From an uncultured Clostridia bacterium (GTDB taxonomy: Bacteria; Bacillota; Clostridia; Christensenellales; Aristaeellaceae): 64,000 nucleotides of DNA. Shown piece after piece: positions 17,190 to 25,346 of the stretch (the first letter of the stretch is position 1; each line of letters begins with the position of its first letter). Position numbers and translations under genes: made by a program. A model generated the notes under the pieces. It was not told where the DNA came from. It worked only from the letters and a program-made list of their open reading frames with translations, and made no database searches. The stretch lies in the NCBI GenBank assembly GCA_947166385.1, contig CAMVEB010000009.1:1-64000 (forward strand), given 5' to 3'.

Positions 17190-18824
17190 ATGACGATTAT
17201 TGAACTGCTGGAAAGAAACGCCAGGCAATGGCCGAACGACACGGCGCTGGTGGAAATCAACCCGGATCAGCCGGAAACCCGCAGGGTGACCTGGCACGAC
17301 TTTGAACTGGTGGAACCCAGCGCGAGGAAGCAGCACTACCGCCGGGAGATTACCTGGGCGGTTTTTGACGAGAAAGCCAACCGCGTGGCGAACATGCTGC
17401 GGAACTACAACATCGGCAAGGGCAAGAAGGTGGCCATCCTGCTGATGAACTGCATCGACTGGCTGCCGATCTACTTCGGCATCCTGAAGACCGGGGCCGT
17501 GGTGGTGCCGATGAACTTCCGGTACGCGGCGAACGAGATTGAATACTGCCTGAAGCTGTCGGAAAGCGACATGCTGATCTTCGGGCCGGAATTCATCGGC
17601 CGCGTGGAGGAAATCGCGGACAGGATTCCCAACGTGGACCTGGTGTTCGAAGGGCCGGGATGCCCGAGCTTCGCGGACGATCTGACGGAGCTGATCAACG
17701 AATGCAGCAGCAGTTTCCCGCTGTGCTCGCTGACCGAGGACGACGACGCGGCGATCTACTTCTCCTCCGGGACGACCGGATTCCCGAAGGCGATCCTGCA
17801 CAAGCACCGGAGCCTGATCCACTCCGCACGGGTGGAACAGGAGCACCACGGGCAGAAGAAGGACGACTGCTTCCTGCTGATTCCGCCGCTGTACCATACC
17901 GGCGCGAAGATGCACTGGTTCGGCAGCCTGATCTCCGGAAGCAAGGCCGTGATCCTGAAGGGAACCAAGCCGCGGACGATTCTGGAAGCGGCCAGCCGGG
18001 AAGGCTGCACGATCGTATGGCTGCTGGTGCCGTGGGCGCAGGATATCCTGACGGCGCTGGACAGCGGAGAGCTGAAGCTGAAGAACTACCGGCTGGACCA
18101 GTGGCGGCTGATGCACATCGGCGCGCAGCCGGTGCCCCAGAGCCTGATCCGCCGGTGGCTGGAATACTTCCCGAACCACCAGTACGACACGAACTACGGA
18201 CTGAGCGAATCCATCGGCCCCGGCGCGGTGCACCTGGGGATCGAGAACGTGCGGAAGGTCGGCGCGATCGGCGTTCCAGGATACGGATGGCAGACAAAGA
18301 TCATCCGGCCCGACGGCAGCGAAGTGGCCCGGGGCGAGGTCGGCGAGCTGTGCCTGAAAGGCCCGGGCGTCATGGTATGCTACTACAACAACCCGGAAGC
18401 CACGGCGGAGACGCTGAAGGACGGATGGCTGCTGACGGGCGACATGGCGCGGCAGGATGAGGAAGGATTCATCTACCTGGTGGACCGGAAGAAGGACGTT
18501 GTCATCACCGGCGGCGAAAACCTGTACCCGGTGGAGATTGAGAACTTCATGGCGGCGTGCCCGCAGATCAAGGACGTGGCGGTGATCGGCCTGCCGGACG
18601 CCCGGCTGGGCGAGATCGCCGCGGCGATCGTGGAGCTGGTGCCGGGGAGCACGGCGACGGAAGAGGATATCCGGGAATTCTGCAACGGGATGCCGCGGTA
18701 CAAGCGGCCGCGGAAGATCATTCTGGCGCCGGTGCCCCGGAACGCCACAGGCAAGATTGAAAAGCCGAAGCTGCGGCGCATGTACGGCGGCGAGGGCCTG
18801 GTGGACAGCCAGAACAGGAGCTGA
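17190..18824 (+). CDS. AMP-forming acyl-CoA ligase
   Basis: A 544-residue member of the adenylate-forming (ANL) family, activating a carboxylic acid with ATP and joining it to CoA. The P-loop is IYFSSGTTGFPKAILHKH. Further motifs are NYGLSESIGPG (A5), GWLLTGDMARQDEEGFIYLV (A7), DRKKDVVITGGENLYPVEIE (A8) and NATGKIEKPKLR with the catalytic Lys (A10). It is 11 bases upstream of iorA. I infer an aryl-acetate or related acid as substrate because IorAB yields aryl-acetyl-CoA, but branched or medium-chain acids are possible. Confidence 0.85.
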   Translation: MTIIELLERNARQWPNDTALVEINPDQPETRRVTWHDFELVEPSARKQHYRREITWAVFDEKANRVANMLRNYNIGKGKKVAILLMNCIDWLPIYFGILKTGAVVVPMNFRYAANEIEYCLKLSESDMLIFGPEFIGRVEEIADRIPNVDLVFEGPGCPSFADDLTELINECSSSFPLCSLTEDDDAAIYFSSGTTGFPKAILHKHRSLIHSARVEQEHHGQKKDDCFLLIPPLYHTGAKMHWFGSLISGSKAVILKGTKPRTILEAASREGCTIVWLLVPWAQDILTALDSGELKLKNYRLDQWRLMHIGAQPVPQSLIRRWLEYFPNHQYDTNYGLSESIGPGAVHLGIENVRKVGAIGVPGYGWQTKIIRPDGSEVARGEVGELCLKGPGVMVCYYNNPEATAETLKDGWLLTGDMARQDEEGFIYLVDRKKDVVITGGENLYPVEIENFMAACPQIKDVAVIGLPDARLGEIAAAIVELVPGSTATEEDIREFCNGMPRYKRPRKIILAPVPRNATGKIEKPKLRRMYGGEGLVDSQNRS

Positions 18825-18835
18825 GGAGAGAGAAC

Positions 18836-20593
18836 ATGAAGAAATTACTGATCGGGAACGAGGCAGTGGCCCTGGGACTGTACAACGGCGGAATCGGGCT
18901 GGTATCCAGCTATCCGGGAACGCCGAGCACGGAAATCACGGAATTCCTGGCGAAGCACGACGATATCCACAGCGAATGGGCGCCGAACGAGAAGGTGGCC
19001 ATGGAGACGGCCTTCGGGGCGAGCCTGGCCGGGATGCGCAGCGCCTGCGCGATGAAGCACGTCGGGCTGAACGTGGCGGCGGATCCGCTGTTCACGATGA
19101 GCTACACGGGCGTGACCGGCGGACTGGTGATCTGCGTGGCGGACGATCCGGCAATGCACTCCAGCCAGAACGAGCAGGACTCCCGGCACTATGCCATCTC
19201 GGCGAAGGTGCCGATGCTGGAGCCGGCGGACTCCGCGGAAGCGTATGAGTTTGCCCGCAGCGCGTTTGAGCTGAGCGAGCGGTTCGACACGCCGGTGCTG
19301 CTGCGGATGTGCACCCGGATCGCGCACAGCCAGTGCACGGTTGAGATCGGCGGGCGGGAAGCGGTCCCGATGAAGGAATACGTCAAGCAGCCCGCCAAAT
19401 ACATCATGATGCCGGGATACGCCAAGCAGCGCCATCCGATCGTCGAGGAAAGGACGGAGAAAATCCGCGCCTTTGCCGAGGACTGCCCGTACAACCGGGC
19501 GGAGATGGCGGAGAACCGGGAGATCGGCATCATCACCAGCGGATGCAGCTACCTGTACGTGCGGGAAGTGTTCGGCGAGAACGTGAGCGTGCTGAAGATC
19601 GGCATGCCCAACCCGCTGCCGGAGAAGATGATCCGCGACTTTGCCGCGAAGGTGAAGAAGCTGTACGTGATCGAGGAGCTGGATCCCATCATCGAGAACC
19701 ACGTGAAGGCGCTGGGGATCGAAGTGACCGGGAAGAGCCTGTTCAGCGCGATCGGCGAATTCAGCCAGAAGACGATCCGGGACGCCTTCCTGCAGGAGGG
19801 CGTGCGGATCGACAACATTCCGGAAGCCCAGGGAGCGGCTCCCGCCGTGCCGGGACGGCCGCCCATGATGTGCTCCGGATGCCCGCACCGGGGAATGTAC
19901 TACACGCTGGTCAAGCACCATATCACGGTGATCGGCGATATCGGATGCTACACGCTGGGCGCGGTGGCGCCGCTGAACGCGCTGGACTCCACGCTGTGCA
20001 TGGGCGCCAGCATCAGCGGAATCCACGGATTCAACGCGGCGCGGGGCGCGGAGACGGAGAAGAAGACCGTGGCGGTGATCGGCGACAGCACGTTCATGCA
20101 CAGCGGCATGACGGGGCTGGTCAACGTGGCATACAACGCGACGAACTCCACGGTGATCATCCTGGACAACTCGATCACCGGCATGACCGGACACCAGCAG
20201 AACCCCACCACCGGATACAACATCAAGGGAGATCCGGCGGCAAAGGTGGACCTGGAGGCGCTGTGCCGGGCGCTGGGCATCCGGCGGGTGCGGGTCGTGG
20301 ATCCCTACGACCTGAAGGCCTGCGAAGAGGCGGTGCTGGAAGAGCTGGCGGCGGAAGAACCCTCGGTCATCATTTCCCGGCGCCCGTGCGTGCTGCTGAA
20401 ATATGTGAAGCCGAAGACGCCCCTGAAAGTCGACAGCGGCAAATGCCGCGGATGCCGGAAATGCATGAAGATGGGCTGCCCGTCCATCAGCTTCAAGGAA
20501 GGGAAAGCGCGGATCGACAGGACGCTGTGCATCGGATGCGGCGTATGTGAACAGCTGTGCGCTTTCGGCGCGATCGGAGGGGAAGCAGAATGA
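18836..20593 (+). CDS. iorA: Indolepyruvate:ferredoxin oxidoreductase, alpha subunit
   Basis: The 585-residue catalytic subunit that decarboxylates aryl pyruvates (from Trp, Phe and Tyr) to aryl-acetyl-CoA with thiamine diphosphate and reduces ferredoxin. It has the N-terminal pyrimidine-binding domain (GNEAVALGLYNGGIGLVSSY, PGTPSTEI) and the diphosphate-binding domain (GDIGCYTLG, GDSTFMHSGMTGLVN). Two C-terminal ferredoxin clusters read CRGCRKCMKMGCP and CIGCGVCEQLC. The ATG follows GAGGAGAGAG. Its stop overlaps iorB by 4 bases, giving translational coupling. Confidence 0.93.
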   Translation: MKKLLIGNEAVALGLYNGGIGLVSSYPGTPSTEITEFLAKHDDIHSEWAPNEKVAMETAFGASLAGMRSACAMKHVGLNVAADPLFTMSYTGVTGGLVICVADDPAMHSSQNEQDSRHYAISAKVPMLEPADSAEAYEFARSAFELSERFDTPVLLRMCTRIAHSQCTVEIGGREAVPMKEYVKQPAKYIMMPGYAKQRHPIVEERTEKIRAFAEDCPYNRAEMAENREIGIITSGCSYLYVREVFGENVSVLKIGMPNPLPEKMIRDFAAKVKKLYVIEELDPIIENHVKALGIEVTGKSLFSAIGEFSQKTIRDAFLQEGVRIDNIPEAQGAAPAVPGRPPMMCSGCPHRGMYYTLVKHHITVIGDIGCYTLGAVAPLNALDSTLCMGASISGIHGFNAARGAETEKKTVAVIGDSTFMHSGMTGLVNVAYNATNSTVIILDNSITGMTGHQQNPTTGYNIKGDPAAKVDLEALCRALGIRRVRVVDPYDLKACEEAVLEELAAEEPSVIISRRPCVLLKYVKPKTPLKVDSGKCRGCRKCMKMGCPSISFKEGKARIDRTLCIGCGVCEQLCAFGAIGGEAE

Positions 20594-21162
20594 AAACCAC
20601 AAGCGTTATGATTGTCGGCGTCGGCGGGCAGGGAAGCCTGCTGGCCTCCAGGCTGCTGGGAACGCTGCTGACGGACGAAGGGTACGACGTCAAGGTCAGC
20701 GAGGTTCACGGGATGAGCCAGCGGGGCGGCAGCGTGGTGACCTATGTGCGCTACGGGGAGAAGGTTTATTCCCCCATCGTGACCGAGGGCGAATGCGACT
20801 ACATCATCAGCTTTGAAAAGCTGGAAGCGGCGCGGTACGCGGGATCCCTGCGGAAGGGCGGGAAGATCATCGTCAACACGCAGGAGATCGACCCGATGCC
20901 GGTGATCACCGGAGCGGCCGAATACCCGGCGGATGTGCTGGAAACCCTGAAGGGGCAGGGGTTCGACGTGGACGACTTCGACGCGCTGACCCCGGCGCTG
21001 GAGGCCGGGAGCGCGAAAGCGGTGAACATTGTGCTGATGGGCCATTTCGCGAAATTCTCCGGGATCGAAAAAGAAAAATGGACCGAAGCACTGAAGAAAG
21101 TGATTCAGCCCAAATTCCTCGAAATGAATCTGAAAGCATTTGACCTGGGATACAACGGATAA
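20590..21162 (+). CDS. iorB: Indolepyruvate:ferredoxin oxidoreductase, beta subunit
   Basis: A 190-residue gamma-domain-type subunit pairing with IorA. SVMIVGVGGQGSLLASRLLG opens the fold, and VSEVHGMSQRGGSVVTYVRY is the signature shared with pyruvate oxidoreductase gamma domains. The start at 20590 overlaps the iorA stop (ATGA). Terminator-like pairing follows the stop. Confidence 0.92.
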   Translation: MKTTSVMIVGVGGQGSLLASRLLGTLLTDEGYDVKVSEVHGMSQRGGSVVTYVRYGEKVYSPIVTEGECDYIISFEKLEAARYAGSLRKGGKIIVNTQEIDPMPVITGAAEYPADVLETLKGQGFDVDDFDALTPALEAGSAKAVNIVLMGHFAKFSGIEKEKWTEALKKVIQPKFLEMNLKAFDLGYNG

Positions 21163-21172
21163 GACGACTCAC

Positions 21173-21206
21173 AGGGGAGCCGGCCGGAAGGCGCGGTTCC
21201 TCTTTT
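21173..21206 (+). terminator. Terminator after iorB
   Basis: AGGGGAGCCG (21173-21182) pairs with CGGTTCCTCT (21194-21203), ten bases with two G-U pairs, followed by Ts. It sits between converging iorB and the lipid kinase gene. Confidence 0.55.
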
Positions 21207-21209
21207 GCT

Positions 21210-22100
21210 TTACGCGGGGACAAAGATCCGGACCGCGCCGGGGATATTGCGGATGCGGAGGGCGGATGAGCCGTCCGCCTCCTCGCCGTCGAGAGTCCAC
21301 TTGATCGGGACTTTGCACCGGAACTCAAACTCCCGGGCGCGGAGAAAGAGGAGGCTTGGATCCTCATAATGACCGGCGGTCAGGGAGGAGATGATCCGGT
21401 TGAGGGTCAGAAGATCCGGGGGGAAGGGGATCAGCAGGGCTTCAAAGAGACCGTCGCTCATATCGACCGCGCTGTCCTTCAGCCGGAGCACGCCGCCGAG
21501 GGAAGTTGAATTGCAGACGGCGCCGAAAAGCCAGTCATCCTCATACTCGAGGCCGTCTGCCAGGATGTTCATGCGGATCGGGTGAATCTCCGAAAGGGAA
21601 CGGATTCCCTCCAGCAGATAGGCGGTATGGCCGAGGAGATTCTTGACATTCTGCGGGGTGGCCCAGGAGACCTGGGTGAAAGCGCCGAAGGAGGCGGTAT
21701 AGCTGAAATAGCGGTCCAGCCCGAAAAGGCCGACATCGATCACCCGGGGCGAGCCGGAGACAACGCATTCGCAGGCCTTCATGACCTGCACCGGCAGGCC
21801 GAGGCCGGCGGCAAAATCATTGGTGCTGCCGCAGGGAACATAGCCGAGGGGAACCTCATGGCCGCCGATGACGAGACCGGTGATGACCTCATTGAGCGTG
21901 CCGTCGCCGCCGCAGGCGACCACCACATCAGCGCCGGCGGCATGATCCCGGACGATGGAGACCGCGTCCCCACGCTTCTCCGTCATCCAGGCGGTGACGA
22001 GGAAACCGGCACGGTTGAACAGGGCAATCATATCCGCCAGGAAGCGGCGGCCCTGCCGGGTGCCGGCATTGGGATTCATAATCAGATGAAGGGATTTCAC
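21210..22100 (-). CDS. Diacylglycerol kinase-like lipid kinase
   Basis: A 296-residue member of the DagK/YegS/BmrU family, phosphorylating diacylglycerol or a related lipid with ATP at the membrane face. LHLIMNPNAGTRQGRRFL begins the nucleotide fold. ACGGDGTLNEVI is the GGDGTxNEV catalytic motif, and GYVPCGSTNDFAAGLGLP is the second conserved block. Length is normal. A single gene with its own promoter, converging on iorB. Lipid substrate not assignable from sequence. Confidence 0.85.
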   Translation of the reverse strand: MKSLHLIMNPNAGTRQGRRFLADMIALFNRAGFLVTAWMTEKRGDAVSIVRDHAAGADVVVACGGDGTLNEVITGLVIGGHEVPLGYVPCGSTNDFAAGLGLPVQVMKACECVVSGSPRVIDVGLFGLDRYFSYTASFGAFTQVSWATPQNVKNLLGHTAYLLEGIRSLSEIHPIRMNILADGLEYEDDWLFGAVCNSTSLGGVLRLKDSAVDMSDGLFEALLIPFPPDLLTLNRIISSLTAGHYEDPSLLFLRAREFEFRCKVPIKWTLDGEEADGSSALRIRNIPGAVRIFVPA

Positions 22101-22141
22101 AGAGCACCTCCCTGCAGGATCATCGGGCGGAAACCCGGGTT

Positions 22142-22169
22142 ATTATACCATACTCCCGGCGAAAAGCAA
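22142..22169 (-). promoter_or_regulatory. Promoter of the lipid kinase gene
   Basis: On the minus strand, -35 TTGCTT (22164-22169) and perfect -10 TATAAT (22142-22147), spaced 16 bases, about 42 bases before the start. Confidence 0.5.
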
Positions 22170-22283
22170 TCTGAAACAAAAGAAGGAACTGGGCAGGTTC
22201 GTATTGAAATAATAAGAAAGCGTAAAAATCAAACGGTTGGATCAACGGATGGAAAACAGCACAGCGGGAAATGAGGGACGGGT

Positions 22284-23990
22284 ATGGAACTGGAAAAATA
22301 TATCGGCTGCTCCAAGGCATCCAGAAAGCTGATCAAGGCGGACCTGGTGCTGAAGAACGCAAGCATCGTCAACGTATTTACGGACCGCGTCGAACAGGGG
22401 AACATCGCGATCAAGAACGGGATGATCGTCGGGATCGGGGACTACCAGGGGGAAGAGGAGCTGGATATCCGCGGGCAGTATGTGACAAGCGGATTCATCA
22501 ACGCGCATCTGCACCTGGAATCCACCATGGTGAACCCCCAGGTGCTGATTTCCCAGGCGGCCCGGCACGGAACAACAACGTTCATCGTGGACCCGCATGA
22601 GGCGGCGAACGTTTCCGGGCGGGACGGGATCGACTACATTCTGGAGCAGACAAAGCATTCGCCCGCGCATGTGTACGTCATGATCGCGTCGTGCGTTCCC
22701 GCCACAGCGATCGACGACAATGGGTTCCGGCTGACGGCGCGGGAGATGGAGCCCTACCTGACGAACCGGCGGGTGCTGGGGCTGGGCGAGGTCATGGACA
22801 CGATGGCGGTGATTACCGGCGACCCGGAGATGAACGCCAAGATCCAGCTGTTTGACGGGAAGATCAAGGACGGGCACGCGCCGGGACTGAATAAGGAAGA
22901 ACTGGCCGCGTATGTGCTGGCCGGGATTTCGACAGACCATGAGTGCACCACCTATGAGGATATCATGCGGGAACGGTCCATGGGCATGTTCTGCCTGATC
23001 CGGGAGGGGAGCGCCGCGAGGAACCTGGAGACGATCGTCAAGGGCATCGTGGAGAACAACCTGAACACGGAAGGATTCGGCTTCTGCACGGACGACAGGC
23101 ACATCGACGATATCATCCGGGAGGGCGACATCGACAACAACGTGCGGAAGGCGGTCAGCATGGGGATCAGCCCCATCGCGGCGGTCAAGATGGCGACGAT
23201 CCAGCCGGCGACCCGCTACGGGCTGCGCAGGACCGGGGCGGTGGCGCCGGGATTCGACGCGGACCTGGTTGTGTGGGACTCGCTGAAGGACTTCAACGCG
23301 CAGATGGTGTTCTACAACGGGCGCCGCATCGACGACATGCTGAACATCAAACCGGCGCCGTGCCCGCCGCAGCTGCTTGACACCGTGCGGCTGGCCCAGA
23401 TTGACCCGCAGAAGCTTGTGATCCGGCCCGGGAACGTTCCGTTCCCCACGATCCGGATGATCCCCGGGGAGATCCTGACCGAGCGGACGGACATGGTGCT
23501 GCCCGGGACAGAGGACGGGGGTGCCTTCGTGCCGAACGAACAGGTCAGCAAGATCGCGTGCTTTGAGCGGCACCACTATACAGGGAAGGTCGGAGTCGGC
23601 GCGGTGACCGGCTTCGGGATCCGGGGAGGCGCGATCGCTTCCTCTGTTTCCCACGACAGCCACAACATCATCGCCATCGGGGACAACGACGAGGATATCC
23701 TGACCGCGGTCCGGGAACTGGAGCGGACCCACGGCGGGTATACCGTTGTGGAACACGGGGAAGTGTTTGACACGCTGGAGCTGCCGATCATGGGGCTGAT
23801 CTCCGACCGGAGCTACAGCTATGTCAGCAAAAAGGTCCGGCGCATGACCTCCAAAGCCCACAAGATGGGCGTGCCGAAGGACATGGAACCGTTTATCACG
23901 CTGTCCTTCATGGCGCTGCCGGTCATCCCGGAAATCCGCTGCACCCCGCGGGGGATCTTCTCCGTCAGCGAATGGAAGATGCTGACCTGA
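22284..23990 (+). CDS. ade: Adenine deaminase
   Basis: A 568-residue amidohydrolase converting adenine to hypoxanthine and ammonia. Motifs include SGFINAHLHLESTMVNPQ (metal-binding HxH), VDPHEAANVSG, GLGEVMDTM and STDHECTT. A C-terminal domain with GGAIASSVSHDSHNIIAIG and RMTSKAHKMGVPKDMEPFI is typical of Ade. First gene of the purine-catabolism cluster: it funnels adenine towards xanthine. GAGGGACGGG precedes the ATG. No riboswitch-like fold is evident in the 183 bases upstream. Confidence 0.93.
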   Translation: MELEKYIGCSKASRKLIKADLVLKNASIVNVFTDRVEQGNIAIKNGMIVGIGDYQGEEELDIRGQYVTSGFINAHLHLESTMVNPQVLISQAARHGTTTFIVDPHEAANVSGRDGIDYILEQTKHSPAHVYVMIASCVPATAIDDNGFRLTAREMEPYLTNRRVLGLGEVMDTMAVITGDPEMNAKIQLFDGKIKDGHAPGLNKEELAAYVLAGISTDHECTTYEDIMRERSMGMFCLIREGSAARNLETIVKGIVENNLNTEGFGFCTDDRHIDDIIREGDIDNNVRKAVSMGISPIAAVKMATIQPATRYGLRRTGAVAPGFDADLVVWDSLKDFNAQMVFYNGRRIDDMLNIKPAPCPPQLLDTVRLAQIDPQKLVIRPGNVPFPTIRMIPGEILTERTDMVLPGTEDGGAFVPNEQVSKIACFERHHYTGKVGVGAVTGFGIRGGAIASSVSHDSHNIIAIGDNDEDILTAVRELERTHGGYTVVEHGEVFDTLELPIMGLISDRSYSYVSKKVRRMTSKAHKMGVPKDMEPFITLSFMALPVIPEIRCTPRGIFSVSEWKMLT

Positions 23991-24045
23991 CGGGGAAAAA
24001 CGGATTTGCCAGATATCATCTCAACGATCGGGAGAGGAATGCCAT

Positions 24046-25326
24046 TTGAAACGAAGTTTTATCCTGCGGGGGCATATCTGCCACACGCCGGAGGCCGGAA
24101 AACTGGAGATCCGGGAGAATGCCGCCGTTGTCTGCGAGGACGGAAAGTGCCGCGGCATCTTTGAGGACATTCCGGAAAAATACGCCGGGCTGGAAGTGAC
24201 CGACTGCAGCGGGATGCTGGTGATTCCCGGCATGGCTGACCTGCATATCCACGCGCCGCAGTTTGCCTACCGCGGAACCGGAATGGACTACGAGCTGCTG
24301 GACTGGCTGGAGCACGCGGCTTTTCCGGAGGAGATCCGCTACGAGGATCCGGACTACGCGGGGAAGGCCTACGGGATATTTGCCCGGAGAATGCAGCAAA
24401 GCGCCACGACGCGGGCGGTTGTATTCGGAACGATCCACCCGGAAGCGACGCTGATCCTGATGGACCGGATGGAGGAGAGCGGGCTGATCAGCTATATCGG
24501 CAAGGTCAGCATGGACCGGAGATCTCCGCCGAAGCTGACGGAAGCGGATGCCCGGCAGGCCGCGGAGAACGTGATCCGGGTGATCGAGGAAAGCGCGAAG
24601 CGCGGATACCGGCGGACCCGGCCGATCATCACCCCGCGGTTCGTTCCCTCCTGCAGCGATGAGCTGATGGCTGAGCTGGGCCGCATTCGGGAGGAATACG
24701 GACTGCCGGTTCAGTCCCATCTGTCCGAGAACCCGGACGAGGTGGAGCTGGTGCGGCAGCTGGAACCGGAGGCGGCTTTCTACGGGGATGCCTACGACCG
24801 GCACGGCCTCTTCGGGCGGGGCGGGAACACGGTCATGGCGCACTGCGTGTACTCCGTGCCGGAAGAGAAGGAACGGATCCGGGAGAACGGCGTGTGGATC
24901 GCTCACTGCCCGTCCAGCAACATGAACATCGCATCCGGCATCGCGCCGGTCCGCCGGTACCTGGAGATGGGATGCCGGATCGGGCTGGGGACGGATGTGG
25001 CCGGCGGCACATCGGAATCCATGTTCCGCGCGGTGACGGACGCGATCCAGGTATCCAAGCTGTACTGGCGGTACGTGGACCGGGAGGCGAAGCCGCTGAC
25101 CTTCCCGGAGGGGCTTTGGATGGCGACGAAGGGCGGCGGATCCTTCTTCGGAAAAGCGGGGAGCTTTGAGGAAGGATACGAGTTCGATGCGGTGGTGCTG
25201 GACGACTCCGGCGAACAGAGCGCCCGGCCCCTCTCCGTACGGGAAAGGCTGGAAAGGGCATTCTACCAGGAGCTCGACAGGACGGGCATTGTAATGAAAT
25301 TCGCGGATTCTGAAAGAATCCTGTGA
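24046..25326 (+). CDS. guaD: Guanine deaminase
   Basis: A 426-residue amidohydrolase converting guanine to xanthine and ammonia. It has DLHIHAPQFAYRGTGMDYEL (HxH metal ligands and the guanine-deaminase PQ signature), SHLSENPDEVELVRQL, MAHCVYSVPEE, HCPSSNMNIASG and RIGLGTDVAGGTS (metal-binding Asp). Start is TTG at 24046 with GGGAGAGG eight bases upstream; no ATG fits this frame. Its product is the substrate of the dehydrogenase genes that follow at once. Confidence 0.9.
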   Translation: MKRSFILRGHICHTPEAGKLEIRENAAVVCEDGKCRGIFEDIPEKYAGLEVTDCSGMLVIPGMADLHIHAPQFAYRGTGMDYELLDWLEHAAFPEEIRYEDPDYAGKAYGIFARRMQQSATTRAVVFGTIHPEATLILMDRMEESGLISYIGKVSMDRRSPPKLTEADARQAAENVIRVIEESAKRGYRRTRPIITPRFVPSCSDELMAELGRIREEYGLPVQSHLSENPDEVELVRQLEPEAAFYGDAYDRHGLFGRGGNTVMAHCVYSVPEEKERIRENGVWIAHCPSSNMNIASGIAPVRRYLEMGCRIGLGTDVAGGTSESMFRAVTDAIQVSKLYWRYVDREAKPLTFPEGLWMATKGGGSFFGKAGSFEEGYEFDAVVLDDSGEQSARPLSVRERLERAFYQELDRTGIVMKFADSERIL

Positions 25327-25346
25327 CGGATAAAGGAGGACAGCCT

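Noticed and set aside
18845..20602. 585-residue antisense frame over iorA
   Set aside because: Its composition (His, Arg and Gln runs) is that of a shadow frame, and iorA on the other strand has clear motifs.
22101..22283. Riboswitch or operator upstream of ade
   Set aside because: Scanned for purine-aptamer features and palindromes; only the lipid-kinase promoter on the other strand is convincing.
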